Source: an uncultured Bacteroidales bacterium (GTDB taxonomy: Bacteria; Bacteroidota; Bacteroidia; Bacteroidales; Porphyromonadaceae). From it: DNA of 64,000 bases. The notes below the pieces were generated by a model. That model had not been told where the DNA came from and searched no databases. It worked only from the letters and a program-made list of their open reading frames with translations. Positions 25,565 through 34,725 of this stretch are shown piece by piece. Numbering within the stretch: position 1 is the stretch's first letter; each line of letters starts with the position of its first letter. The stretch covers positions 1 through 64,000 of the forward strand of contig CAMYPM010000002.1 of the NCBI GenBank assembly GCA_947290775.1. Direction: 5' to 3'. Position numbers and translations under genes: made by a program.

Positions 25565-26452
25565 TTATAGACCGGCATTGGCTGACGGAGCAGTAGCCGG
25601 TGCCTTAGCTTCTCCTGCAGCCTCTTCTACTTTCGGCTTGCGAGGAGGGAAGTTTACTTCGTGAATGGCCCCTGTAGGACAAACTACCACACACTTACGG
25701 CACATGCGACATTTATTGAAGTCTATATAAGCAAGATTATTTTCAACGGTAATAGCGTCAAAGGGACACTCCTTAGCACACTTCCCACATCCAATACATG
25801 CATTCTTACAAGCTTTCATTGCCACACCGCCCTTGTCCTTATTCACACAAGAAACAAAGACGCGACGACCCTTGGGACCTTTCTTGCGAAGCTCTATAAT
25901 CATCTTAGGACAAGCCTTCACACAAGCATTACATGCTGTACATTTTTCTTCATCTATTTCAGGAAGTCCCGTCTCATGATTTATATGGAGGGCGCCAAAT
26001 TTACACGCAAGCTCACAATCGCCGAATCCCAAGCATCCAAAAGCGCAACCAGTTTGACCCGCATACAAAGTGTGAGCCACTTTACAGCTTTTGGCACCTA
26101 CGTACTCGTTAACTTTAGGACGAACTGCACAATTTCCATTACAGCGTACAACTGCTATTTTCGGGTCTCCGGCTTCTACAGCCAAACCCACAATTGTAGC
26201 AACCTTATCCATCACAGGAGCTCCGCCCACGGGGCAGAAAAGTCCCTCTAATGAAGTTGCCGAAGCACATGCATTCGCAAAACCCGAGCAACCCGGATAT
26301 CCACATCCGCCACAATTTGCTTGAGGAAGTACCTCTTCCACAGCAGTTACCTTGGGGTCTACAAACACTTCGAATTTCTTCGAAACCAAGTACAAGAGCA
26401 CTGCACTTAGTAAGGCTATTCCCCCTAAAATCAATACGGTATTAAGTATCAT
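25565..26452 (-). CDS. rnfB: Rnf complex subunit B
   Basis: The Fe-S subunit that accepts electrons from ferredoxin. The 295 residues start with one membrane helix, then the four-Cys CGGCGYPGCSGFANAC cluster domain, and several ferredoxin-type motifs: CTACNACVKACPKM, CIGCGKCAKECPFD and CRMCRKCVVVCPTG, plus extra Cys in ACKFGAL. An Ala/Pro/Glu-rich tail ends the protein. It is the first rnf gene, 63 bases after the rseC-type gene. Confidence 0.95.
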   Translation of the reverse strand: MILNTVLILGGIALLSAVLLYLVSKKFEVFVDPKVTAVEEVLPQANCGGCGYPGCSGFANACASATSLEGLFCPVGGAPVMDKVATIVGLAVEAGDPKIAVVRCNGNCAVRPKVNEYVGAKSCKVAHTLYAGQTGCAFGCLGFGDCELACKFGALHINHETGLPEIDEEKCTACNACVKACPKMIIELRKKGPKGRRVFVSCVNKDKGGVAMKACKNACIGCGKCAKECPFDAITVENNLAYIDFNKCRMCRKCVVVCPTGAIHEVNFPPRKPKVEEAAGEAKAPATAPSANAGL

Positions 26453-26515
26453 ACGTCCTCCAATATATAATTATATTTTTAAGAATACTCCCAAATAGTT
26501 ATCTCTTTCCCTGTC

Positions 26516-26953
26516 CTAACTATCCGCTTCCACAGAGTTGTGAGGTGCGATTTTTTCAATTGTAAAACTGAGCTTCTTTTCAAAATATCCCCTAAATGGA
26601 ATGAGAAGCAAGTAATACACGACAATCACTCCCAAAGAAAGAAAAATAGCATTAGGTTCACTCCACTCCAAAGCGCTTAAAGCGATAAATGCAGCTGCTA
26701 ACAATAGGATGAGAGGCACTATAAAAACAGCAAATATTGCTCGGCGGCCAATTGAATAGGCCCCCTTGAGCATCACCTCTTCACCAAGTTGAAATTGCCC
26801 ACCAGAGGGCATATTCACCTCCACGCTTCGAGGTTTCTTATCCAACACAGAGCACGAACCGGCGGCATGACACCCCATACAAGCACTTGCTTGCATCACG
26901 GTAACAACGATCTTTCCGCCCGAGATAGACTGCACCCGAGCCCGTTGCATCAT
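26516..26953 (-). CDS. rseC: RseC/SoxR-reducing-system protein
   Basis: A small membrane protein of about 145 residues with the N-terminal Cys-rich QASACMGCHAAGSCSVLD motif (C-x2-C-x5-C pattern), an SSB-like strand region (RSVEVNMPSGGQFQLGEEVM) and two transmembrane helices (AVFIVPLILLLAAAFIAL, FLSLGVIVVYYLLLIPF). In proteobacteria, relatives work with Rnf to reduce SoxR; in Bacteroidota it is a fixed neighbour of rnf. ATG 26953 is preferred over GTG 26977. It heads the rnf operon. Confidence 0.88.
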   Translation of the reverse strand: MMQRARVQSISGGKIVVTVMQASACMGCHAAGSCSVLDKKPRSVEVNMPSGGQFQLGEEVMLKGAYSIGRRAIFAVFIVPLILLLAAAFIALSALEWSEPNAIFLSLGVIVVYYLLLIPFRGYFEKKLSFTIEKIAPHNSVEADS

Positions 26954-27027
26954 ACAATCCTTATCTGTGTGCTGCACGTATCAAATTTTCTTTAAGTTCC
27001 GAATGAACACAACACTCATTTCCTCGG

Positions 27028-27058
27028 CAAAAGTAGGTATTATTATTGAGTTGACAAA
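27028..27058 (-). promoter_or_regulatory. Promoter of the rseC-rnf operon
   Basis: On the minus strand TTTG (27055-27058), exactly 19 bases, and TACTTTTG (27028-27035) match the Bacteroidota -33/-7 consensus in both boxes and in spacing. The transcript would start near 27020, about 70 bases before ATG 26953. It is the best promoter seen in the window. Confidence 0.8.
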
Positions 27059-27112
27059 GCGTACAGTCACTATTTCAAGGTATTTCAGAAGAGCGTAATT
27101 AGAAGCGGATAG

Positions 27113-27204
27113 TTTCAGCTCAAAATTATATCTGTAACTTTCAATTGAAACATCTATATCTTTCAATTGAAACATATAGATATATCATCCAAAAGGTACA
27201 GATC
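27113..27204. repeat. 22-bp tandem repeat, locus C
   Basis: Units at 27139-27160 and 27161-27182 start with the identical run TTTCAATTGAAACAT. A third, weaker unit is 27183-27204, and the unit before them (27113-27138) carries four extra bases. The TTTCAATTGAAA core is a perfect palindrome. The array lies between the rnf promoter and the valS promoter, which diverge. ORF 26981-27175 crosses it and is not considered real. Confidence 0.85.
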
Positions 27205-27328
27205 AATTTAGAGACGCAAATCAACGCCTTATATTAGGAGTATTGAGAAAGCATCACACTGAAACATGAATTAAGCGAAGCTATACAGATTTTTTGCCGA
27301 AAAGCGGTATTAAATGAGGTAAATAGGC

Positions 27329-27336
27329 TAACTTTG
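27329..27336 (+). promoter_or_regulatory. -7 box of valS
   Basis: TAACTTTG is an exact -7 match 34 bases before the valS ATG. No -33 TTTG is found at the usual distance. Confidence 0.45.
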
Positions 27337-27369
27337 CGGAAAATATAGACAGAAAAGACTATTACAGGA

Positions 27370-29997
27370 ATGGCAGCAAAAGAGCATTTATACGACCCGG
27401 GAGCAGTAGAAGAAAAGTGGTATAAGTACTGGATGGATGAACATCTTTTTTCATCCTATCCCGACGATCGTGAACCTTACACAATCGTAATACCACCTCC
27501 TAATGTAACCGGTGTGCTCCACATGGGGCACATGCTCAACAATACGCTTCAAGATATACTTATAAGGCACGCCAGACTACAAGGATATAACGCATGCTGG
27601 GTGCCCGGAACCGATCATGCCTCCATTGCAACTGAAGCTAAAGTAGTGGCTAAGTTAGCTGAAAAAGGCATTAATAAGCACGATCTCACAAGAGATCAAT
27701 TCCTTGAACATGCTTGGGCATGGACGCATGAGCATGGGGGAATTATATTGGAACAGCTCAAGCGTTTGGGGGCTTCTTGCGACTGGGATCGTACTGCATT
27801 CACTTTGGACGAAGCACGCAGCAAATCTGTAATAAAGGTCTTCTGTAAGCTTTTTGAGGAAGGACTTATCTATAGGGGCGTACGCATTGTACATTGGGAT
27901 CCTAAGGCAGAAACGGCTCTGAGTGATGAAGAGGTGATATATCGCGATGTGGTGGGTAAACTATACTGGCTTCGTTATCGATTTGAAGATCCTGCTGATG
28001 GCGACTTCCTCATTGTGGCTACTACGCGTCCGGAAACAATTCACGGGGACACAGCGCTTTGCGTAAATCCCGCCGACGAACGCTATAAACAATATATCGG
28101 CAAAAAAGTGATCGTTCCCATTGTGGGGCGCGTTATACCTATTATCGCCGACAGCTACGTGGATAGGGAGTTTGGTAGCGGCTGTCTTAAAGTAACTCCC
28201 GCACACGACATAAACGACTACAACTTAGGGCAGAAGCATCACTTACCCTCCATTGATATATTCAACAACAATGGCACCCTAAATGAACATGGAGGTGCAT
28301 ACAAAGGCATGGATCGCTTCGAGGTACGCGATAAAATTGCTAAAGACCTTGAAGCTGCCGGTTTAATGGAGTGCATTGAAACTTATACCAATCGTGTAGG
28401 GTGCAGTGAGCGAACCGGTGTTCCGATCGAGCCCAAATTATCTATGCAGTGGTTCCTCAAAATGGAAGATTTAGCAAAGCCGGCATTGGAAGCGGTTGAA
28501 AAGGATGACGTACAGCTTATTCCTGCTAAGTTTAAGAATGTCTATCGCCACTGGATGGAAAATATAAAGGACTGGTGCCTTAGCCGTCAGTTATGGTGGG
28601 GACATCGTATTCCTGCCTACTATTTGCCCAATGGTGACTTTGTGGTGGCCGAAAGCCCCGAACTAGCACTCGCAAAGGCACAACTTAAGGAGGGGGGAGA
28701 GAGTCTCTCTATAGAAGATCTAAGACCGGAGGAAGATTGCTTAGACACATGGTTTAGTTCTTGGTTGTGGCCCATGAGTGTCTTTGGGGACTTCTTTGAC
28801 GAAAACAATAAGGAGCTTAACTATTACTACCCTACCACAACCCTTGTGACAGGACCCGATATACTATTCTTTTGGGTAGCTCGCATGATCATGGCGGGAT
28901 ACAAGTTCAAAGGGACTCGTCCATTCAAAGATGTATACCTAACCGGCATCGTGCGAGATGCACAAGGACGAAAGATGTCTAAGAGCTTAGGCAACTCGCC
29001 CGATCCCATAGCACTGATGAACCAATACGGAGCAGATGCCGTGCGCTGTGGGCTTATGATGGCAACATCAGCGGGTAATGACTTACTCTACGAAGAGTCT
29101 CTGATAGAGCAAGGACGTAATTTCTGCAACAAAATATGGAATGCGTTCCGATTGGTTGAGCAACTTCCTGTAGACAATACGTTAGCACAACCGGAAATAG
29201 CGCGACAAGCAGTAGCTTGGTTTGAAGGATTCCTCGGAAATGCGATAAAAGAGCTGGATGATCTAATGAGCAAATACCGCATTAGTGAGGCTATGACACT
29301 ACTCTACAGACTATTCCGCGATGACTTCTCCTCTTTCTATCTAGAGGCAATAAAGCCTCCTTTCGGACATCCGTTAGATACAGCTACACACAAAAGCACC
29401 ATTGCCTTCTTCGAGATTCTTCTGCAACTATTGCACCCCTTTATGCCTTTCATTACGGAAGCACTGTGGCAAGAGATAGAACCGCGCCAAAAGGGAGAAA
29501 GCATTATGCTAACTCGTATAGCCAAACCCGCACAAGCCAACAACTCATTACTACATGCTGTGGAGGTAATACGCAATGTAATTACCGAAGTACGAAACGC
29601 ACGCAACAAAAACAACATTGCCAAGAATGAGAAGTTAGTATTGGTTATTCCTCAAGATCATCCCGGTGAAGCAGATGCCCTCCTGATGAAATTGGCAAAC
29701 GTAGACCTTAAGCAAAAAGATGACTCCGAGGGAATCAAAACAGGCTTTATTGTAGAGACTTATTCGTACTCTCTTCTAATAGATAACGCTGTAGACAAAG
29801 ATGCCCTTAGACAGAAATTGATGGCCGACTTGCAACATCAAGAAGGCTTCCTAAAAGGAGTAGAAAAAAAGCTATCTAATGCCCGTTTCGTAGAGAATGC
29901 TCCTGAGAACGTAGTGGCTATTGAACGCAAGAAAGAGGCTGATGCCAAAAGCCGTATTGCTACACTACAAGCTCAGCTTGCGGAGTTAGATAAGTAA
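27370..29997 (+). CDS. valS: Valyl-tRNA synthetase
   Basis: A class I enzyme that charges tRNA-Val. The 875 residues include the HMGH signature (51-54, after PPPNVTGVL), the long editing insertion (CP1), KMSKS at about residue 535 and a C-terminal coiled coil with [20 protein letters not shown]. Length and motifs are normal. It begins a plus-strand run with trmD (17 bases downstream) and pyrE. Confidence 0.98.
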   Translation: MAAKEHLYDPGAVEEKWYKYWMDEHLFSSYPDDREPYTIVIPPPNVTGVLHMGHMLNNTLQDILIRHARLQGYNACWVPGTDHASIATEAKVVAKLAEKGINKHDLTRDQFLEHAWAWTHEHGGIILEQLKRLGASCDWDRTAFTLDEARSKSVIKVFCKLFEEGLIYRGVRIVHWDPKAETALSDEEVIYRDVVGKLYWLRYRFEDPADGDFLIVATTRPETIHGDTALCVNPADERYKQYIGKKVIVPIVGRVIPIIADSYVDREFGSGCLKVTPAHDINDYNLGQKHHLPSIDIFNNNGTLNEHGGAYKGMDRFEVRDKIAKDLEAAGLMECIETYTNRVGCSERTGVPIEPKLSMQWFLKMEDLAKPALEAVEKDDVQLIPAKFKNVYRHWMENIKDWCLSRQLWWGHRIPAYYLPNGDFVVAESPELALAKAQLKEGGESLSIEDLRPEEDCLDTWFSSWLWPMSVFGDFFDENNKELNYYYPTTTLVTGPDILFFWVARMIMAGYKFKGTRPFKDVYLTGIVRDAQGRKMSKSLGNSPDPIALMNQYGADAVRCGLMMATSAGNDLLYEESLIEQGRNFCNKIWNAFRLVEQLPVDNTLAQPEIARQAVAWFEGFLGNAIKELDDLMSKYRISEAMTLLYRLFRDDFSSFYLEAIKPPFGHPLDTATHKSTIAFFEILLQLLHPFMPFITEALWQEIEPRQKGESIMLTRIAKPAQANNSLLHAVEVIRNVITEVRNARNKNNIAKNEKLVLVIPQDHPGEADALLMKLANVDLKQKDDSEGIKTGFIVETYSYSLLIDNAVDKDALRQKLMADLQHQEGFLKGVEKKLSNARFVENAPENVVAIERKKEADAKSRIATLQAQLAELDK

Positions 29998-30014
29998 CTA
30001 CTATACGCTCAAAT

Positions 30015-30713
30015 ATGCACGTTGACATCATCACCCTTTTCCCGGACGCTATGCGGGCGATGCTCTCTTACTCCATCTGCCAGAGAGCACAGGATAAGGG
30101 GTTACTCTCATTGGGATTCCATGACTTGCGCACTTGGAGTACTAACCGCTGGAGACGAGTTGATGACTATCCCTATGGGGGAGAGGCCGGTATGGTGATG
30201 GCAGTAGAGCCTATTGCTCGAGCTATAGAGGAACTCAGCTCAACTCATGTCTACGATGAGGTAATATATACCTCCCCCGATGGTGAGCTATTTGATCAAA
30301 ACATTGCTAACGAGCTTTCTCTAAAAAAGAATTTACTGATCCTCTGCGGTCACTATAAAGGGATTGACCAAAGAGTACGAGATCACTTGATCACAAGAGA
30401 GCTATCCATTGGGAACTACGTACTAAGTGGAGGAGAGCCTGCCGCCGGGATTATTGTGGATGCTATCACAAGACTTATTCCCGGAGCTATTGGTGATGCT
30501 GAAAGTGCATTGAGCGACTCTTTTCAAGATGGACTACTCGCTCCTCCGGTCTATACTCGTCCGGCAGAATACAATGGGTGGAAAGTGCCAGACATACTCT
30601 TAAGCGGTCATGCCGCTAAGATAGCAGCTTGGCAAGAAGAGCAAGCTTTAGAGCGCACTAAGCGGCTTCGACCCGACCTTTTGGATAATAAATTACTTAC
30701 TAAGGAACAATAA
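30015..30713 (+). CDS. trmD: tRNA (guanine-N1)-methyltransferase
   Basis: It methylates G37 of tRNAs to prevent frameshifting. The 232 residues contain the SPOUT knot motifs [14 protein letters not shown] and [13 protein letters not shown], and the C-terminal LRPDLL. The N-terminal [10 protein letters not shown] is canonical. Here trmD is not linked to rimM or rpsP as in many phyla but to valS and pyrE. Confidence 0.97.
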   Translation: MHVDIITLFPDAMRAMLSYSICQRAQDKGLLSLGFHDLRTWSTNRWRRVDDYPYGGEAGMVMAVEPIARAIEELSSTHVYDEVIYTSPDGELFDQNIANELSLKKNLLILCGHYKGIDQRVRDHLITRELSIGNYVLSGGEPAAGIIVDAITRLIPGAIGDAESALSDSFQDGLLAPPVYTRPAEYNGWKVPDILLSGHAAKIAAWQEEQALERTKRLRPDLLDNKLLTKEQ

Positions 30714-30714
30714 T

Positions 30715-31356
30715 ATGAACCCACACACAAGAGAAATTATAGCACGTCTTTTACTCTCCGTGGATGCTGTTAAGCTAAGCCCACATAAACCATTCACATG
30801 GGCTTCCGGAATTCTTTCACCTATCTACTGCGACAATCGTCGTACACTCTCTTATCCTGCTGCAAGAAGCTACGTAAAAATGGCTCTTGCACAGACTGCG
30901 TTGGAGTTATACCCCGATGCAGAAGTAATTGCAGGTGTTGCTACCGGGGCTATTAGTTGGGGGGTATTAGTAGCAGATGAACTGGGACTTCCGTTCGTTT
31001 ATGTGCGTCCTAAACCTAAAGATCACGGATTAGAGAACTTAATTGAAGGATACTTACCCGAAAACAGTAAAGTAGTTGTGATCGAAGATCTTATTTCTAC
31101 AGGAGGCAGTAGCCTTAAAGCCGTTGATGCACTAAGAGATGCAGGAGCTAAAGTAGAAGGACTCATTGCTGTCTACACCCATGGATTTCAAGAAGCTGTC
31201 GATCGCTTCGCAGATGCCAATTGTGCTTTGGATACGCTTTCTGACTATGATGCAGTAATTGAGGCTGCTTCTAAAGATGGACTTATCAATCCTGAAACAA
31301 AAAGCATTCTGATTGACTGGCGTAAAGATCCTCATCACTGGTCTGCTCCAAAATGA
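30715..31356 (+). CDS. pyrE: Orotate phosphoribosyltransferase
   Basis: It joins orotate to PRPP in pyrimidine synthesis. The 213 residues have FTWASGILSPIYCDNR at the start, the flexible loop YVRPKPKDHG and the PRPP-binding VVVIEDLISTGGSS. One base separates it from trmD. Nothing unusual is seen. Confidence 0.97.
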   Translation: MNPHTREIIARLLLSVDAVKLSPHKPFTWASGILSPIYCDNRRTLSYPAARSYVKMALAQTALELYPDAEVIAGVATGAISWGVLVADELGLPFVYVRPKPKDHGLENLIEGYLPENSKVVVIEDLISTGGSSLKAVDALRDAGAKVEGLIAVYTHGFQEAVDRFADANCALDTLSDYDAVIEAASKDGLINPETKSILIDWRKDPHHWSAPK

Positions 31357-31388
31357 AAATAAGTAACGACTAATCGCACAAACACAAC

Positions 31389-31805
31389 ATGATCATTCAA
31401 AGTAAGGAATATAACGTTGCAGCTTCCTCTACGGTAGTTTTCGAAAAGCTCTCTAATCTTGAGAACCTCAAGCCACTCGCCGAGCATATTCAAGATGATA
31501 AAATCACAATTGAGATAATTGATAGTACACATTGTCGTGTAACTGCTGATGGTGGACTTTCAGCCCTTTTTGAGATTACCGAGTCCATTCCTAACGAACG
31601 TATTACGCTCATTTCTTCCGGTCAAGGTCTTCCCATTTCCGGTAAGTTAACTATCTCTCTTAAGGGGCTTAATGAGGAGACCCAGCTAAGCACAACTTTA
31701 GATGCCGATGTACCTATTTTTCTTAGGGGGATGGCAAAACCTATGATGCAGCAGGCAGCAGAGAAACTCGGAGAGACTCTATCTAAAGTTCCCTATAATG
31801 CATAA
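31389..31805 (+). CDS. SRPBCC (START-like) family protein
   Basis: A 138-residue cytosolic protein of the SRPBCC superfamily, a helix-grip fold with a large hydrophobic cavity. It starts MIIQSKEYNVAASSTVVFEK, continues with FEITESIPNERITLISSGQG, and ends with the long C-terminal helix MAKPMMQQAAEKLGETLSKV. The ligand is unknown. It is a conserved neighbour of pyrE in Bacteroidales (family knowledge). The next gene overlaps its stop. Confidence 0.8.
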   Translation: MIIQSKEYNVAASSTVVFEKLSNLENLKPLAEHIQDDKITIEIIDSTHCRVTADGGLSALFEITESIPNERITLISSGQGLPISGKLTISLKGLNEETQLSTTLDADVPIFLRGMAKPMMQQAAEKLGETLSKVPYNA

Positions 31806-32286
31806 CAGATGGGTACAAAAGCACTATTATGGAAAGATACTTTTTACGAGTATCTTGCCGCTATTTGCGCTTTGTTGTACTCCTGCGGTACGCTCCTCTA
31901 TTCCATCTTACCCGGTTTATTGCGAGATAGACCTTAATAGTTCTGAGGCAAAAGACTTGCGGGCAGAGGGCGGCTGGATGGTGATAACACATCCCTCTAC
32001 AGCAGTGACTCAGCTCGGCTTTGGCGGATTACTCATTATCCACTCCCCCATTACTGATGGCAATGGCAATTCATTTTATGCTTATGATGCAGCTTGTCCA
32101 ATAGAGCGTTCCGCAAAGGTGCGCTTAACGGTCAATGACAAGCTCAATGCGTATTGCCCCAAATGCCACAATGAATTCAGCATTCTATACGGAGGGGGTA
32201 ATCCCCTGACCGAGGGCTGCAAAGAGCCTTTACTCCGCTATGCAGTCTATTCCAATGGTTCCATGCTTATTATTCGTAATTACTAA
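31798..32286 (+). CDS. Rieske-like lipoprotein with altered metal ligands
   Basis: A lipoprotein-like protein of 162 residues: a signal helix with possible lipobox FALCC, then a beta-rich domain. The C-terminal part resembles Rieske ferredoxins (YDAACPIE ... CPKCHNEFSILYGGGNP), but the first motif has Cys-Pro-Ile-Glu where Rieske proteins have Cys-x-His, and the second is Cys-Pro-Lys-Cys-His. It may bind a different metal centre or none. It overlaps the SRPBCC gene by eight bases and touches the porin gene. Confidence 0.7.
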   Translation: MHNRWVQKHYYGKILFTSILPLFALCCTPAVRSSIPSYPVYCEIDLNSSEAKDLRAEGGWMVITHPSTAVTQLGFGGLLIIHSPITDGNGNSFYAYDAACPIERSAKVRLTVNDKLNAYCPKCHNEFSILYGGGNPLTEGCKEPLLRYAVYSNGSMLIIRNY

Positions 32287-34346
32287 TGCGCCCACTTCGT
32301 CTCCTTGCATATCTAAACTCGCTTTTACTCTTGATGCTCTTCGGCATTAAGCTTTCCTATGCACAAGAAGACAACGTTAATACGGCTATGCTTACGGGTA
32401 TTTACCCAGATGATCCGGAGCTAATTCACCGCAAGGAATCATTAAAGGCGTTTACTATGCATCCGTATATTTTTCGCCTTTCTCAAGCAGCCCCCGACAC
32501 TACTTTTCTCAACTACTACCGCCGCGCCTTTCCGGAAGGGTCCTCTCTGGCTCTTGCCTACAATGGTAATGCAGTAGGACCTCGTTTGCTGCAAACCTAT
32601 TTTGATCGAGCAAAAGAGTGGAATCCGTTTGTCTTTGGCAATGCTTATAAAGGTCTGCTTTACGAAGCAGACAAAGTGCTCTTCTACGATACTCAATCTC
32701 CTTATTCGGATGTTTCTTATTCCAGACATGGTGCTGTGCCACAGAGAGAAGAGCTCTTCGATATGACCTTAGCTATCAACTTTGGCAAGCATCTCAACTT
32801 GGGAGGTGACTTTGCCTACTGGTTTTCTCGTGGCAAGTATATAGCACAGCGAAGCAAAGCAGTTAGTTATCGTCTGTTTGGCTCACTAAACCTGGACCAC
32901 TACGAGCTATATACTTGGGTTGGTAATAATTACTTTCGAATGACTGAGAACGGAGGAATTGCCGATGATAGCTATATTACTCATCCGGAGCAATATGCAT
33001 CTGCTCGCCGAAATATAGAAGCCATTGAAATACCGGTTCGTTTTCCTTCCGGTGTTGGGAATAGCCATTTTGTAGGGCAAGCCCATCTCAATCACCGCTA
33101 CAATTTTGGGAAAAAGCACTACTTCTTGGTGGGTAACACACTCCCTAACGGACGACCTGCCGAGCAAGACACTAGTATTTTTGTCTCCTTCGCAAGCATA
33201 GAGCACCGATTTGAATACTACAAGGGAACACGCATTTTTGTGGGTAATAATGAAGAACTAAGCAAAGTCTATCCACAGCATAATGCCTATTGGTGGGAAC
33301 GAACGCGTAAAGACAAAGAGAAGAGTGCCATCCAATTTGAGCCTTTCGATTCCACACGCTATACGAAAATAAATAACACCATCGCCCTTTCTTTGCGTGA
33401 AGGCTTCCGCCCATGGGTTAAATTCGGGTTAACCGCCTATGTACGTCTACAAAACCAATTTTATTTCATGCGTGATACCATACCCGAAAATAATGGGCGA
33501 AGTCGGGATTTTTCCACCTATATTGGGGCGAATATTTCGCGCACCGGAGGAAATGGGCTACTGCAATTTGATGTAACAGGTGAAATGGCTCCTGTAGGAC
33601 ATGATGCGGGGAATATACGACTTGATGGGAATATTAGCACCCTCTTCAAGCTCTGGAAAGTGCCGGTCAATATAAAAGCCTTTGGCTACTTCCATAACCT
33701 TAAGCCGCCCGTTTTTATAGAACACCACAGAGGTAGTTATTTACGCTGGGATAAGGATTTCGGATTCATGCAGAAGCTTCTTCTCGGTGGTGTGCTATCA
33801 GCACCAAGTTGGGGAACTTCGATTTCTGTTTCTTCTGCTACACTGCGCAATACAATCTACTTTGATGAGGACTTTATGCCTTACCAACATGAGGGCATTG
33901 TACAAATACTTGAGGCTCGATTACGCCACAAACTGAACTGGAGAATCCTTAATTGGAATCTTGAGGCCTCCTATCAGATGACCTCTAATGCAAGCGTGAT
34001 CCCCTTACCCATGCTCAGTGCTTATGCCTCTGTCTATCTTGACTTTTATGTTGCCAAGGTAATGCGGACCCAACTGGGAATTGACGGATACTTCCACACT
34101 CGCTACCATGCGCCATACTACGATCCCGCTACGCAACAGTTTATCAATCAAAAGAGCACCTCAGTCGGCAACTATCCGTTACTGAATATTTTTGCCAACT
34201 TCAAGCTCCGTCGTTGCCGCTTTTTCCTTGTTTATTACAATGCTGCAGAACTATTTCTCAATCCCAGTGAACGCTTCTCATTGGCTCACTACCCTGTGGA
34301 TCCGGCCGGGCTTCGCATAGGCATCAGCTTCGATTTCAACAATTAA
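32286..34346 (+). CDS. Putative outer-membrane porin (Porin_10-like)
   Basis: A large secreted beta-barrel protein of 686 residues. After a signal peptide (ending SYAQ), it has LTGIYPDDPELIHRKESL, a conserved FLNYYRRAFPEG segment, then many alternating strands rich in aromatics, ending LRIGISFDFNN with a terminal aromatic strand. This is the 'putative porin' family common in Bacteroidota. Substrate unknown. It closes the valS-trmD-pyrE run. Confidence 0.8.
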   Translation: MRPLRLLAYLNSLLLLMLFGIKLSYAQEDNVNTAMLTGIYPDDPELIHRKESLKAFTMHPYIFRLSQAAPDTTFLNYYRRAFPEGSSLALAYNGNAVGPRLLQTYFDRAKEWNPFVFGNAYKGLLYEADKVLFYDTQSPYSDVSYSRHGAVPQREELFDMTLAINFGKHLNLGGDFAYWFSRGKYIAQRSKAVSYRLFGSLNLDHYELYTWVGNNYFRMTENGGIADDSYITHPEQYASARRNIEAIEIPVRFPSGVGNSHFVGQAHLNHRYNFGKKHYFLVGNTLPNGRPAEQDTSIFVSFASIEHRFEYYKGTRIFVGNNEELSKVYPQHNAYWWERTRKDKEKSAIQFEPFDSTRYTKINNTIALSLREGFRPWVKFGLTAYVRLQNQFYFMRDTIPENNGRSRDFSTYIGANISRTGGNGLLQFDVTGEMAPVGHDAGNIRLDGNISTLFKLWKVPVNIKAFGYFHNLKPPVFIEHHRGSYLRWDKDFGFMQKLLLGGVLSAPSWGTSISVSSATLRNTIYFDEDFMPYQHEGIVQILEARLRHKLNWRILNWNLEASYQMTSNASVIPLPMLSAYASVYLDFYVAKVMRTQLGIDGYFHTRYHAPYYDPATQQFINQKSTSVGNYPLLNIFANFKLRRCRFFLVYYNAAELFLNPSERFSLAHYPVDPAGLRIGISFDFNN

Positions 34347-34353
34347 TAGTAGT

Positions 34354-34377
34354 AAGGGGAAATAAAGTTTGCCCCTT
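34354..34377. terminator. Weak hairpin after the porin gene
   Basis: AAGGGG (34354-34359) pairs with CCCCTT (34372-34377). Only three T follow on the plus strand, so termination is uncertain. It lies eight bases after the porin stop. Confidence 0.4.
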
Positions 34378-34384
34378 TAAAAGA

Positions 34385-34472
34385 GTCCTAACAAAAAGTA
34401 CTGATCTTTCTTTTGAAATATCAGTACTTTTCAGTTAAAACATATATACTTCTCAGATGAAACATCAATACC
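34385..34472. repeat. 22-bp tandem repeat, locus D
   Basis: Three clear units start at 34407, 34429 and 34451; a degenerate one starts at 34385. The second and third carry CAGTTAAAACATATATAC and CAGATGAAACATCAATAC. It lies between convergent genes, the porin (plus) and the coiled-coil protein (minus). Confidence 0.8.
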
Positions 34473-34662
34473 TTTTTCAATAGAGACTCCAAATATCCGG
34501 ATACAGTTGTAGATGAGACAAAAGTATGAATAAATTTTTTGTTCCTTTCTGATTCGTTCCACGCAGACAAAACTCTATAAGCGTGTTGCTTATACCACAA
34601 ATCATCATGCCGATCTAAACTATCGGACTGAAATGCAGAATAAAGTTCATTATCTAAAAACT

Positions 34663-34704
34663 CAAAAAAAAACGCTTCTTCGCACAACTGTGCAAAGAAG
34701 CGTT
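34663..34704 (-). terminator. Strong Rho-independent terminator
   Basis: On the minus strand AACGCTTCTTtGCACA pairs with TGTGCGAAGAAGCGTT over a tiny loop, followed by nine T. It terminates the DUF3256-like/coiled-coil transcript, 22 bases after the stop at 34726. The 88-codon ORF (34421-34687) starts inside it and is rejected. Confidence 0.92.
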
Positions 34705-34725
34705 GATACCCGAAAAAGAGTTACT

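Noticed and set aside
26981..27175. 64-codon minus-strand ORF before rseC
   Set aside because: It runs through the 22-bp repeats and the rnf promoter, so it is a repeat-derived frame.
34421..34687. 88-codon minus-strand ORF
   Set aside because: It starts inside the strong terminator hairpin and runs into repeat locus D; composition is not protein-like.
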